This document shows positions 12,289 through 23,650 of a stretch of DNA of 64,000 nt, in pieces (the first letter of the stretch is position 1; each line of letters starts with the position of its first letter). The translations under genes and the position numbers were made by a program. Origin of the DNA: Atopsyche davidsoni (Eukaryota; Arthropoda; Insecta; Trichoptera; Hydrobiosidae); contig JAILWY010000008.1 in NCBI GenBank assembly GCA_022113835.1, forward strand, positions 7,630,501 to 7,694,500. The letters are read 5' to 3'. The notes beneath the pieces are model-generated. The model did no database searches and was not told the DNA's origin. It was given only the letters and a program-made list of their open reading frames with translations.

Positions 12289-13109
12289 AGAAATTCAATA
12301 TTTTTGACAGAGAGTACTTGGTGGAATTCCATTTTAATATTTTTGAGTAAAACACTTGATTGACTTTCCACATGTTTGTTTTTATTTGTGACCGGTTTCG
12401 CCTTTACCACATTAATATAAAAACATTTGTTCACAAAATTTGCAATTATACAGAATCCTACACTTGTCAGGTACATTAAAATCACATTAGCTCTTACCAC
12501 CTGACAATCACTCTCTCTCGTTCCAACAACCTCTCCCTCTAACAATTGTTTACCTAATTGCTTATCTACTATAATAATATCCATTGTGTGTGTGTATGTT
12601 TCATTTTTTGGTTTTCTATAGAATATCTTAAAAGATACAACGCTGATTTTTTGCATGTAAGTTTAATAAATTTTTCCGCAGCTTTGTGCCGAATTTCAAG
12701 ACGATACAATAATATTTTTATTTATAAACTAATTTAATAAAACTATAAAATATGCTTTAGCGAGTTTCAATATGAACGAATTATAGGATTTTATTGTTCA
12801 ACGCGAGAATTTAAAACTTAGAACTTTTACAAAAAAACAAATTTTGATGCTTCTTAGAAATTTCAGCTTGACACAAGTATCAATTTTATTTTTTTTATCG
12901 AAATTACGTTAGAAATTATTAATCACATCATAACTCAAATAATAACTCAAAATGCCTCCGAAAACGTCATTCTGTGACGGGCAACATTTCTAGTTATCAT
13001 ATAAAATCTCACTCTGTTCGATAGTGCCAACGTGAAAGGTTGGCGAAACCGGTCACAAATAAAAACGAGCATATGGAAAATCACTCAAGTATTTTACTCA
13101 AAAATATAT
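12289..13109 (-). mobile_element. Hammerhead-type inverted element, family A, copy 2 (interrupted)
   Basis: The left end carries the family tail inverted (12289-12340), then a CGAAACCGGTCAC block on the minus strand (12389-12402), then about 150 bp matching 5080-5225 of copy 1 in reverse. The right arm (13010-13109) has a plus-strand hammerhead-like block: a GCCAAC/GTTGGC stem, then GAAACCGGTC. A Helitron (12580-12993) interrupts the unit. Comparison with copy 1 gives the uninterrupted sequence, so the two outer parts are one element. The minus frame at 12264-12656 simply crosses these repeats. Confidence 0.65.
12580..12993 (+). mobile_element. Non-autonomous Helitron, deletion derivative, nested
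   Basis: Starts TCCATTGTGTGTG after an A and ends with hairpin CGTCA(TTCTG)TGACG at 12965-12979, a ten-base spacer, then CTAG before a T: the rolling-circle Helitron format of A|TC...CTAG|T with no target duplication. Its first 370 bp or so match the longer copy at 20650-21308. At the ATGCCTCC start of that copy's coding relic it jumps to the 3' hairpin, so nearly all of the internal region is deleted. It needs Rep/helicase supplied elsewhere. It sits inside a family A element. Confidence 0.85.
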
Positions 13110-13683
13110 TGTATATCAGTCTGTTAGTTATAAATGCATCAATTCGATAAGTTATACTATTTGAAACGTAGTAATAGCGTCTGAGAGTTACGCTGGGTTA
13201 AGTAAGTTAAAGGGTGGCTCGGTAGGAAAGGTTGCGTTCAGTTAACATCCTAACTCTTTACCTCCAAGCCGGTATATTCCGCGCATTCAATCTTGCCATA
13301 GATAGAGGCAACAACAGAGAGAGAGAGCCAATTTGCCAGCTGATATATGACTCGGAGAGAAGCCGTTAACTGGCTAACATGCCTGTTGTGTTGTGTGCCA
13401 CACACAAGTACGTACCATTCTGCCCGTTTTGGGATTTATGCTAGCAAGAACATCGTCTCTACAAAAGGGTAAATCTTACCGTTACTAAGTAGATTTTAAT
13501 AATCCCTTAAATAAATTGTCAATTTGTACCCACAAAACAATTTTTTTATTGAGAATCCGTTTCCGAACTTTTTAAAACAAACTGCATATATTTGTACCTC
13601 TATCAAAATTTAGTACTTGTAACATGGTGGCATAACAAATATTGTTAGCGGCATTAAAATAAAATATTTTAAAAATAACTTAC
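13110..13683. other. Non-coding block downstream of a candidate exon
   Basis: Moderately GC-richer at 13195-13450, including a short GA-rich run near 13313-13325, then AT-rich. If the exon at 13684-13891 is real, the minus-strand intron begins here with GTAAGT (13683 to 13678). Confidence 0.4.
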
Positions 13684-13891
13684 CATCAGAAACAGGAAGA
13701 GATGCCTCGTGTACTTCAGTGACTCCATCTTGATTGTTTTGAAAAAATTTTAATTGCGAAACATGAAACAATCACTGTTTAAAAACACAGTATTTATATA
13801 ACTTATTATTTTTTAAGCAAATAATCGTTTTTCATTGTATGATTTAGCACGTAAAAATTATTTTTTTGCAACAGTCAATACCGCACTCCAC
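13684..13891 (-). CDS. Candidate exon starting a signal peptide
   Basis: On the minus strand a good acceptor (TTTTTTCTTGTTACAG, ending at 13892) is followed by about 160 nt of leader and an ATG at 13728. The ATG has an in-frame TAA just upstream. It opens 15 codons, MESLKYTRHLFLFLM, ending exactly at a perfect donor, ATG|GTAAGT (13683 to 13678), phase 0. A basic N-terminus followed by a Leu/Phe core is the beginning of a secretory signal peptide. Short upstream ATG frames occur in the leader. A TATA-like TATATAAATA (13800 to 13791) and an ACAGTG stretch about 20 nt later mean it could instead be a first exon with its own promoter. The rest of the protein is not identified, so its role cannot be given beyond probable secreted or membrane protein. 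The splice signals are strong; the gene itself is inferred. Confidence 0.45.
13791..13800 (-). promoter_or_regulatory. Possible TATA box for the candidate exon
   Basis: TATATAAATA on the minus strand, 63 nt before the candidate ATG, with an ACAGTG initiator-like motif at 13778-13773. In this AT-rich DNA such matches are common, and it competes with the idea that the exon has an upstream acceptor. Confidence 0.25.
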
Positions 13892-14300
13892 CTGTAACAA
13901 GAAAAAATACGTTAATTTTGATGTATTTATTAAATTTTAATGGTATTATTTAAGGTTCTTATTGTACAATTGAATACCACGAACATTGCCTTTGTATATA
14001 AATATTTTCAGTGAGATAGTAACCGTTTTTCTCTGGGGAGAAACACTTAAAGAAGAAAGTTTTACGATTTCATTTTTAAAGCAATTCATACAGATATTTA
14101 AAATTGAATAGCTCACAAAAAAAACATAATATAATCATAGAAAGGTTTTTAAATATTTGATAAAAAAAAAATAACAGCGCAAAGTAAGTCACTTTCAGTA
14201 AAGTTTGTACTGAGAACTGTAAAAATAGATATACGTACATTATTCCCCGAAAATAAAAATTCGCCATGTTTCGGTTCAAGTTCCTCTTGCGGCCATAAAT
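13892..14300. other. AT-rich block
   Basis: Nothing coding recognised. The minus frames at 14076-14363 and 14149-14358 overlap one another and are Phe/Leu/Tyr-rich without a domain. Confidence 0.5.
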
Positions 14301-14640
14301 TAATTTGCGGGTTGTAATCCAGATTTTGTGGTCGGAATCTACATTGAGTTGCAAGCATTGCATCCCTCCAGCCGGCGGTTACTCTGTGATTCTATTAAGG
14401 CTCTATTTGCCAGGCCAGACGCGCGGACAGCCTGGAGCCCCGACCAGCCACCCCCTTGCACCCTGCACCCCCTGCACCCTGCACCCCCGCAACCTGCACC
14501 CCCTAGCGATGCAGTTGCTCTGCGATCTGTAACACTGTTTGCTGCACTTATTTGTATTCACTTAGAAGAGTGTCCTGTGTTTTGTGCACACAGAGGAGCG
14601 GCTAAGTTGCAGAGATGACGTCATAGCTTGAGTACACACA
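14301..14640. promoter_or_regulatory. GC-rich island with CRE palindrome and short tandem repeat
   Basis: A GC-rich island in AT-rich DNA. It holds a short C-rich tandem repeat (units like CACCCTGCACCCC, 14456-14502) and a perfect TGACGTCA at 14616-14623. It lies about 0.4-0.9 kb upstream, on the minus strand, of the exon candidate at 13684-13891, a plausible place for a promoter or enhancer. Two overlapping plus frames here are Pro-rich products of the repeat, not genes. Confidence 0.35.
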
Positions 14641-15115
14641 TTTGTACCGAAACGTAAACATAGTACTACGCACCTTAAAATGATACTTTACTAAGGTGGC
14701 CGTTTTATTTAAATTATCGTTATCCCAAAAAGAAACTTTGTTTTAACACTAAAAAACAAAAAAATCACACAAAACTATCAATTATTAAAAATTGATCCGG
14801 AGAATCAATTCATCTGTCAATTTCCTAAAAATCATTTTAAAATAGCCGCATGTATATAGAGGCTAAAATAAATTTGAAAAAATCCAATAGTAATACACGA
14901 ATTTCATCCTAAAATGAAAGTCACAATTTTTAAACAACTTTGTGAAGATAAATTTTTTTGCACAGTACTAGGCAACAGAATAAATATAAATAGGTAATTA
15001 AAATTGTTACACTTAAATAATGAGGAAAAATCAATGCCCTTCGTAGATCATCAATTCAATTCAAACGAAATATTTTAGAGTGAAATTCAATGATATTTGA
15101 TGTTTGTGTTTTCAG
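14641..15115. other. AT-rich block
   Basis: Nothing recognised. It ends in a pyrimidine-leaning tract with TTTTCAG at 15109-15115. Confidence 0.5.
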
Positions 15116-15244
15116 GACGCGGACCACAGTTGACGTTTCGGTGCTGTAATGGACGGCGGATTCGAACCCAAAGCACTTGGTTATTTAGTATTTAAAGCAT
15201 TTCATCCAGACTTCGGTCCAAACCAGCCTCTGTGGGAGATCAGG
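15116..15244 (+). CDS. Weak candidate exon with start codon
   Basis: An acceptor-like GTTTGTGTTTTCAG precedes 15116. An ATG at 15149, with an in-frame TGA upstream, opens 32 codons beginning MDGGFEPKALGYLVF. They stay open to a donor-like AGG|GTAAAT at 15245, phase 0. I recognise no family. An alternative reading of part of it is a minus-strand tRNA-type B box (GGTTCGAATCC, 15168 to 15158), so a SINE relic is also possible. A related splice-like end, GACCAGGGTAAATATTTA, occurs near 45308. Confidence 0.25.
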
Positions 15245-15246
15245 GT

Positions 15247-18200
15247 AAATATTTTAAATTAGCAGTGCGGGTAACTTTCAGGTGACCGGTTCCCAGAAGT
15301 CCTTTCATGCTGAATTATACTGAAGGGTTGAATTCAGGAAATGTACTGAGATAGACTCAGAAAAAGTTTGCAGCACAAATTTGAGATATAACCAATTTTT
15401 TTATTGACTAGAAGCAAGTCTATAATTATTTGAAATATTTTTTTTTAAAATCATAACTTGTCGGTCAAATGCTAATTTAAAAAAATTGTATTTATCCATA
15501 AAACAAACAACTTCCCAAAAACTCATAACCGAGCTGTTCTCAAATTATAATTTTGAAAATATATTTAAATTTCATTTGTTGTAGTTTTTATTAAAAAAAA
15601 CGCGACATATGTTGATTTTTTTGATATGTTTCTGTCAAAAACATAACAGAGTACTGCAATAAACGCAGCATAAAACCATAAATCATTTTTAAAAAACATA
15701 TTCAGTGTTCCGGACATAAAAACATATTTAGCTGAAAATTAAATATAAGCAGTGAAATAATCCGCCAAGTGACACAACATTTGACTTTTTAAATTACAAC
15801 TAGGAGAAAAATAACGGCTGAAAAAATAGAAACAACGAAAACACGCGACGTATTCGGGAGATAAATTAAACGCTAGTAATATTTAGAGTAACAGGAACTG
15901 AATTTATGATTAAATTTATGATTAAATATTTTTTCCTTCTATTATGTAAAACAAAATATTTAAAAAAATGTTGAAAATTAAGTTAATATTCAACTCATGT
16001 CATAACTTATTCCAGCTATGACAGTGTATTCAACAAAAAATTGCCAGAAGCCACTTAAATTTTCACAGCTCTGAAACATTTTCAAAACACTGAAAAAAAA
16101 AGTTACAGCCTGAGTTTTTTCACAGTTTTCAGCAATGCCTGAAAAGCAACAAAGCCCGCGATGGCCAATGCAAAGCACGCAACTGGAAATATCCACAACC
16201 ATAACAGTTCAAGCGTACAAATATCCAAAATTCATCCAATAGATTTCCGTTCGACAAGCTGACAATAAGCAACTTCAATGGACGAGGCCATAAGGCTCAC
16301 ATTGGCTGGCCAGATGGGCTTCACCGCCAATTGGAGTGGTTGTCGAGCACGTGGTACGCTGAAAAACCTGTAATATTTTTATAGATGCATTTGCAATCAA
16401 TTCTAGCAAGTGTTTTTATTTTAAAAATAAATATAAGCTCTTAAAAACACTCTTAAAACGGTTTATTTTATTTCATTCAAACGACACAAACGCAACGCAA
16501 ATTCAAATATTCAATAAAATTATAAACGCTTTTAATAAAAAACACACATAACATATATTTAAACCACGCAAAATTTAATATTTATCCACTGTGAGCTAAG
16601 CAAGCAGGGTTTCTGTAAATAAGAAATAAGTTTGACCTTGCTCGCTGCGTACGTCGATACGTTCAAGGGACGTGTATTTAATATTTATGAATAAATATTA
16701 CGCACTAATTAGGGGGCACAAGTTCTCAAACTGCGCTGCGCGGGATCCCCGTCTTCTGAATTGCTTTCGTATGATTTCATTTTGCAGAGTTTCTCAAAAA
16801 CTTGCTCATCTCTCCCGCGGGGATAATATTTGTGAATCCTGAAATTCCCCATCTGCCCCCCGCCTCCATTGCGATGTCTTGAAACGACGAATATTATTAT
16901 TATTCACCACCTTATGGCAATTTTTTTAACTCAAGTACGTCCCAACGGATCCCGAATGCCTTCAAAATGCCGAGAATTTTAATAAAATATACTGTTGTGT
17001 ATATTTTTAAGGCAGAACTATAATAATTGAAGCTTGTAAATTATTGCAGTTTTTTTTATTATTAGTATTTTGAGTCTTTATTGGTGTCATATTTAAGGAT
17101 TTAAACATGCTACCTGTACTTTTTTTTAATTACAGGTAGAAAACCAAGCGTTTGATTATTGAATATGGCAAAACAAATATTGTTTTCCTTTTTTCTAAAA
17201 GTAGTCTGGAGAGATTGATATAAGCAATATTTTCCATTTATTTATAGAGTTTTTATCCTAAAAGTGTCTCTAAATGGGCTTCGGGAGCTTTTAAAAGCTG
17301 CAGTGAAATTGTTTGATTGTATCTTTTGCTGCACAATATGGCTCAGCTTTTTTAAGGCTTATGCTAATTTTATTAGCTTTACTACAGTGTGTTAGAAAAC
17401 TTCCTTCAAAGTAATACATTTTTGCAGTGAAAAATTGCTGTAAGAATACTGAAATTTTATAACAAAATATTCATGTAGATTTATTGATACCAAAATTAAA
17501 AAAATATATTAATAATTAAACTCTACTGTATTATTTAACCAATTACTAACATTCTTGACAATTTATCAACATAACCTTAAACATATTTTTTATAATCTTA
17601 TTTGTGCGTTGTTTATAAATAAGTCGATAATACAGTTTAAATTTAGATTGAATGCATCCAATGAGAAATATTATAATTTATTTACATTTACTGAACCAAA
17701 TAAATAATTTATTTAAAAGTGTTAATATTTTCAAAATAACAACTTGTCATTTCAAATAATCATCGATTTTTAATGTTGAAACAAAAAGGCTTTATGGTTA
17801 AAAGCATTAATCAACAGTAATAAAAAAATACCCCTTGTAATAATTATACGAAATAAAAATTAAATTGCTCTTTACCTGAGTGCAATTTTTCAATATATAT
17901 ATATTTTAGAATAATTTTTTTATAATAAGTAAATAAATTTAACAAAACATTTTTGCAACTATTATATAATAAAACATTATTCATTCCGGTATAGTTATAA
18001 ATCAATTTTTTTAACTATCGGTTTTTCAATTAGGATTTCTATCTGAATTACCAGAGGCTTTAGAGGTCGGGATCAGGAATGACCGCAGGACAGCAGCGGC
18101 TCGTGAAAGCAACGGTTTTAGTTTGTTTGTGAGATCTCGCACAAAAAGAGAAGTTTTAATCCGCAATGCGGACGCCACTGACGGAGAGGGGCTGCGCGCC

Positions 18201-18563
18201 ACTGGACTACTGAATTCAAGAATAAATTTAATTATATTAATGCTGTGTAAACCATACTAATAATATACATATAAAATATTATACTTCAGCACATTCAAAA
18301 GCAAGCATCGGTGGAAATAAAGCAAAATAAAATATAAGAAATTATCATAACTGTTACGAGGTGACATTATTTAGTTATAACTTTTTTATTTAGTAATAAC
18401 TGTGTTACTTTTCAACATTCATTTTACTACTTACATACCAAGCTAAAACGAAAAAAAGAGTATTTAAGTATTAATTTATTCAATTGCATCAAATTAAATG
18501 CTTTTAAGGATATTTAAAAAATTTACTTTTGATTCAGAAAAAATCATTAATATTTTTTAATAT
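15247..18563. other. AT-rich block with small GC-richer patches
   Basis: Patches at 16205-16360, 16600-16910 and 18055-18200 have no supported coding content. At 17127-17146 a T-rich tract and TACAG abut GTAGAA, which looks like an acceptor but is a poor donor. No repeat boundaries recognised. Confidence 0.5.
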
Positions 18564-18832
18564 TTTGAATAAAAATACTTGAGTGATTTTCCACATTTTT
18601 GTTTTTATTAGTGACCGGTTTCGCCAACCTTTCACGTTGGCATTATCAAACAGAGACTATGACTCTATCAAACTCTGACTCTGTTTGATAATGCCAACGT
18701 GAAAGGTTGGCGAAACCGGTCACTAATAAAAACAAAAATGTGGAAAATCACTCAAGTATTTTTATTTAAAATATTAAAATGGAATTCCACCAAGTACTCT
18801 CTGTCAAAAATATTGAATTCCTAATATTTTTT
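18564..18832 (+). mobile_element. Hammerhead-type palindromic element, family A, copy 3
   Basis: The clearest copy. Arms 18564-18655 and 18679-18770 are near-perfect reverse complements over about 90 bp with a 23-bp spacer, and the family tail (18771-18832) follows the right arm. Each arm, read outward, contains a hammerhead-like block, so the element carries two facing copies. There is no coding capacity. The size and asymmetry (a tail on one side only) match the other copies at 4984, 12289, 44305 and 50887. Confidence 0.7.
18679..18723 (+). ncRNA. Hammerhead-ribozyme-like motif, variant core (family A)
   Basis: Order of parts: TTGATAA (18685-18691) at the place of CUGAUGA; one extra base; a 6-bp stem II, GCCAAC/GTTGGC (18693-18698 and 18706-18711), with a 7-nt loop; GAAA (18712-18715); the palindrome CCGG where helix III belongs; then the UC of a GUC cleavage triplet. 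Relative to the canonical core, C3 is U and G8 is A. These two bases pair in the active structure, so the double change preserves a Watson-Crick pair. Stem I is weak (about 2 bp). Self-cleavage, if any, would need dimer formation. Activity is uncertain. Confidence 0.45.
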
Positions 18833-20649
18833 ACTCAATCAACAGTGAATTATGATATATTTCTCAAACATTGTAACAAGTAGTCTCTTTTACGTTTAGT
18901 TATGCAGCTAATAAAGATTTCTTTATTTTTAAGAATATACTGTTTGATTTCACGTGCACCCTTAGTGAACTATAGAGCCTCTTTTAATCCAACAAAGCCT
19001 GATGACTTTGAAAGGTCCAGTGTGATAGTACTGTAGTGGACCACAACAAACTTTTCGCTTAGGAGAGGATTCGGTTGGTCATAGAGTTTCTACATTTCGT
19101 TTAAATACTTTTAAAACAGTAAAAGCATTTTATGAAAGCTGCGAAAATTCACATTGCACTACCGTCTTGGTTTATATTTTAATTTTAGTATCCATAATTT
19201 ATGAATCTCATAAAGTACACAGGCGATTGCAACAATGTTTAGGGGAAGACATCAAAAATATGAAAACGCCAATTTTATTGTTGTAGAACTAGGTCGTCCG
19301 TTTACGTAACGCCATATTATCCGTTTTAAAACAAATACTGGCAGATTAACTTTATTTATACTAAATATTAATAAAAAATACCGCTCCAGCTTCAAGATAT
19401 ATTTATTAAAACGGTTACTGATCTCCTCTGAGGAGAGGCGCCTGAAAAATAAGAATCAAATATTCAACTTTTAAAACTATTTTATGTAAGAACACACCTT
19501 TTCACGAAATTTGATTGTTTTTTAAATAATGCAGCATATTTTTGGCATCTGACTAAAATAAATAATAAAAAAGGCTACATTATTAACAATCGAGGTATGT
19601 TAAAAAGTGTATTTTTTTTTCTACTAACACATGTCATTATTGGATAGTGAACAAATATATATTACTTTATAAATACGCTAATTAAAACATTCATAGCCGA
19701 GTCTTATATGGGTACATATCAATGGTTTTATTACTTTTAATACAGTCCGTGTACTGTAAAACGGTTTCTATCGACAAGCAGAAATAAAACGTCCATTATA
19801 AGTGCTGCATTTCGACATATAACGATTGAAATTTTATTTGCCCATAAGAATGGATATTTTTATGGGTGTTCTGTTAAAATTTTACAGTTTTATCTTTAAG
19901 TTTCAATTCTACGACAAATGGTTGCTATTTTGACATATTTTAAGATACTTTTACGATTTTGAATTCGCATAGTTGTACATCGCTCATAAATTTCATGTTT
20001 TACGTAAGAAAGATTAAGTATTTAATATTTTCACCGATTAAAATAAGAATTAATTTATTAATACTTAGCAATGACTTTAATACAAATTTATGCTAGCATA
20101 TAATCCATTTCAAGAATGCCAGGTTTTTTGATGCTTTGTAAAATAATAGAAAAAATTTATATTCCTAAGAAAAGATACTTTTTAAAGAGTCGAAGACTGC
20201 ATTTCATTATGAATATTTTACGTTCAGTGTAGTCGAATAAAACCATTATCACAGAAGCTTTATTTTATCAAGGTCTGCAATCTGTTTTAATTTTTTCAAT
20301 GGTAAATAGAATTTCAATAAATTGGGATTGTACCAATATAAATCTGAAACTCTTTGATTGATTAGTAACTGTGAAATTTAAGAAGTTAAATAAAGATTAT
20401 TTAAAAAAAATGTATTTTTGCTTATATTAGTTGTATACTGTAACATAATTATGATTTTTTTTCTGATGTTTATTTACGTTTTCTTCATGAACTGTTTACA
20501 TTGCATGCATTAAATTATTGGATTTTGTTGTGGTGCTTATACATAAATGAATGTCAACTTAGAAATATCTAAGTATGAACGAACGATGTGTATAGACGTT
20601 GAAAACACACAAAATGTAATTTTATTATTATTATTATTTTATAATAATA
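18833..20649. other. AT-rich block
   Basis: Nothing coding or repeated recognised. A GC-richer stretch at 18950-19085 is unremarkable. Confidence 0.5.
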
Positions 20650-21308
20650 GCCATTGTGTGTGTGTGTATGTTTCATTTTTTGGTTCTCTATAGAATATCT
20701 TAAAAGATACAATGCTGATTTTTTGCACATAAGTTCAGTAAATTTTTCCGGAGCTATGTGTCGAATTTCAAGACGATAGGGTAATATTTTTATTCATAAA
20801 CTAATTAAATAAAACTATCAAATATGCTTTATGTACGAATTATATGTTTCTGTTGTTCACAGCGAGAATTTCAAATTTAGAAATTTTACAAAAAAACTAA
20901 ATATGATGCTTCTAAGAAATTTCCAATTTATGTCAGCTTGACACAAGTACCAATTTTATTTATTAGTTGCGTTAGAAATTATTAATCACATCATTAATAA
21001 CTTAAAATGCCTCCTAAAAAAATAATACCGTCTAAGCACAGCAAACGTAATTAAAAAAGAATAGCACAATTGAACGAAATAAAGACTGCATCTAATAAAG
21101 AACAGTGCAGTGAAAGTGATTCGTTGTTTGTGACACGAAATGTGATATTTCCTAGAATGGCTTTGCTTTCGAAATTAATATCCGGTTATTCAAAATATAT
21201 ATGTACAAAATGAAATCAAATATTCATCTAATTGTCAGCCAAACATATGTTCAAACACCATTGCATCGTTCATCGAATACGTCATTTTATGACGGGCTAC
21301 ATTTCTAG
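20650..21308 (+). mobile_element. Non-autonomous Helitron with coding relic
   Basis: The 5' end matches the nested copy at 12580, with its initial T changed to G. The 3' end is diagnostic: a perfect hairpin CGTCAT(TTT)ATGACG at 21280-21294, a ten-base spacer, then CTAG at 21305-21308 before T. Inside, ATGCCTCCTAAAAAA at 21008 begins a frame reading MPPKKIIPSKHSKR. It hits a stop, then stays open for 40-odd codons around MALLSKLISG. This fits the N-terminus of a RepHel protein joined by deletion to a stretch from near its C-terminus, though I cannot confirm the latter. No helicase or Rep motif remains, so it is not autonomous. Confidence 0.8.
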
Positions 21309-23648
21309 TTATTTTATAAAAAACAAAACGTATTATTTAATTTAAAGATAGATATTTTAAGTTATAAACTATAAGATTATTAAGATCACAAAGCGGTTTA
21401 ACAGTTTATGCGATACATTGTGTTTCGTATGCGATCCTAAGAGGCTGTCAAATTAATGAACTCCATAAAGACTCCGACCGCATATCTCGGACTATACCCG
21501 ATGGAGGCCTCCGCGCAAGATGGCCGTATTGCGTGCACGGGGCTGATTCAGAGTCACGGTATTGGGTAATTTCGGTGGTAAACAGCGTATTCTTTGGTAA
21601 TTGGTACTTGCTTTCTTTAACCAGAGAGAATGTAGCATCTCAAACAAACTATAGAAAAGAGCCTAAAGAATATTACCATAGACAAAAAGTTTTTTTTTAT
21701 TATTATTTTTTCACAAATCACCCACGCATTATATTTTTTCTCTTTCATAATACTGCTCATCTATGAAAATGCCTTAAATGTTTTTTGTGTAATTCTATTA
21801 CAACAATGTTTTTAAACGTATCTTATTCAATTGTTTTCATACATCCTTTATATGAAAACAATTCATAAAATGATATATATATATATGCGATTCTAAGAGT
21901 TTAATATTTTTCGTATAAAATATCCAAACCAAAAGTCACCACATGACTTAAATAGAAAATTTCGATTTCGTGTTTAATAGTCCTGTTTAAAGTTTTTGTA
22001 ACTAAATTAAAAAAAAACTATTAAATTAATTTTTATTTATAAAAGTAAGGAAAACAACATTTCATTGTTTTATGAATATCTTGATATTAAGTGTCATACT
22101 GAAGTTTTTTTTTTAAACTTTTCAACGTTTCGATCTCGGTACGGTAGTTATTTTCAGACATAAGCGAAGGAAATTAGAATAATTAAAAGCGAGTAAAAAA
22201 AAAAAAAAATTGTATTAAATGATATAAGTTCTAGTTTCGTAAAACACCTGCTCAAATCAATATTCTTGCAATGAGTGTCAGGAAAATCTACTTAACTTAA
22301 AATCTACACGGTGGACTCGCTCGTGGTTTTAAAGCATCAAAGCGGGGTTATTTTCGTGGCCGTTACGTATGCTCAGGCAATCAACAATGCACGCAAATGA
22401 AAGAGAAAGATGCATGATCCAATCTTCTCTCTGCACATACGCAGTTTCATTATGCAGGCTCGGTCAATATGCAGACACACACGGCGGGAGAGTAAGTGCT
22501 CACATATTCCCGTTCAGCCGGATTGGCTCGAATTAAACATTTAAGAGAAAACGCCGACTCGGGTGCCAATGAGAGGCTTTTTACAGCAAGCTGAAAAGAA
22601 TTTTCCAGAAATTTGTTTTGTATTACTCCAGCTTCGTTTTTTTCAGGTGCCTCTCATCAGTGCCGTATTACTGAACATATGTTTATGCTGAGCCAGTACT
22701 CAAGGTTTTCTAAGTGTAAATAGTATAGCGAGTCCTCGTGTCCTTCTTCTAGTAAGAAAAGGGTTATATAATAATTCTATTAAGCAGCAGAAATACGCAG
22801 GTTTTTCTTTCAAATATAAAAACTCAAATTAGTACACCTTATATAGTATAGTATGCCTTTAAATTTTGAAAAAAGTTGGCTTTTACTAGTCATTGTAAAA
22901 AAAAAGCGTGGAAAAATCTTTAAAGGTATAACAGGTAACAGGATGATGAAAATTTTTATCTCAATTTTGTTCAAATCATCAATTGTATCAGAGCTCAAAA
23001 ATAAATATTAAAAATAACAAGCTATATGACATTGAATTTTTCGTTCAAAATTGTTTTAAAAATCAACAATTTAATAAATATACAAATAGTGTATAACAGC
23101 AACGGTATATGATATTAAAAATTCTATCGATTTATCACTTGGTGATTCTTCCAGGTTTAACTGAAAATTTTAACGATATGCAATATATAAAACAGAAAAG
23201 TCCTGTGATGTGTTATTTCAACATATTAAAAATACACGTAAGGGGAGAAGCTCGGATAGACGACAACGACGGTGCGTACTCGAAAACAATACACCATCAT
23301 GGCACAATGTTAACAAAGTACTCGCGCACACAATAACATTGTTTGTATTAAATATGTTTGTTCGACGAGTATTTGTACAAGGGGTGGAAATTCATAATTC
23401 GGCGTTATTTCCTGTTCCGTACTGCAGGACTGTGAAACCTTTTTCGGGGGTTGAACCTTATTTTGATTCCAGTGCTATATATAAAACACTCCATGTACAT
23501 ATATTTCACAACTCTATTGAAGTTTGTTTTCAAAAGCAAAAATTAATTGAAATATTTACCAATTTCAATATTCATAAATCGCATCGATTATATTTTGTCG
23601 TAGGCGTTTTTAAAAAAAAATTTAGGTGCTGTGCAGCACGACAACATA
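21309..23648. other. Non-coding block with a GC-richer patch
   Basis: Patches at 21440-21560 and 22300-22620 are GC-richer; the latter contains repeated ATGCA-type words and GAGAGTAAGT at about 22486, without a convincing exon. A CGAAACGTTGAAAA motif on the minus strand (22119-22162) resembles a decayed hammerhead block. The 201-codon plus frame at 23210-23815, the longest in the window, runs into the transposon at 23651 and has no recognisable domain; it is probably chance. Confidence 0.45.
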
Positions 23649-23650
23649 TA

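Noticed and set aside
12264..12656. 130-codon minus frame similar to the frame at 5079-5375
   Set aside because: The similarity is explained by shared hammerhead-element DNA; the frame crosses the element arm and runs into the nested Helitron.
17127..17146. Recursive-splice-like T-tract with TACAG|GTAGAA on the plus strand
   Set aside because: GTAGAA is a poor donor, and there is no second donor nearby; far weaker than the 59.7-kb site.
22380..22545. Open frame with GAGAGTAAGT as an exon end
   Set aside because: No acceptor or bounded start with coding character; the frame continues through the supposed donor.
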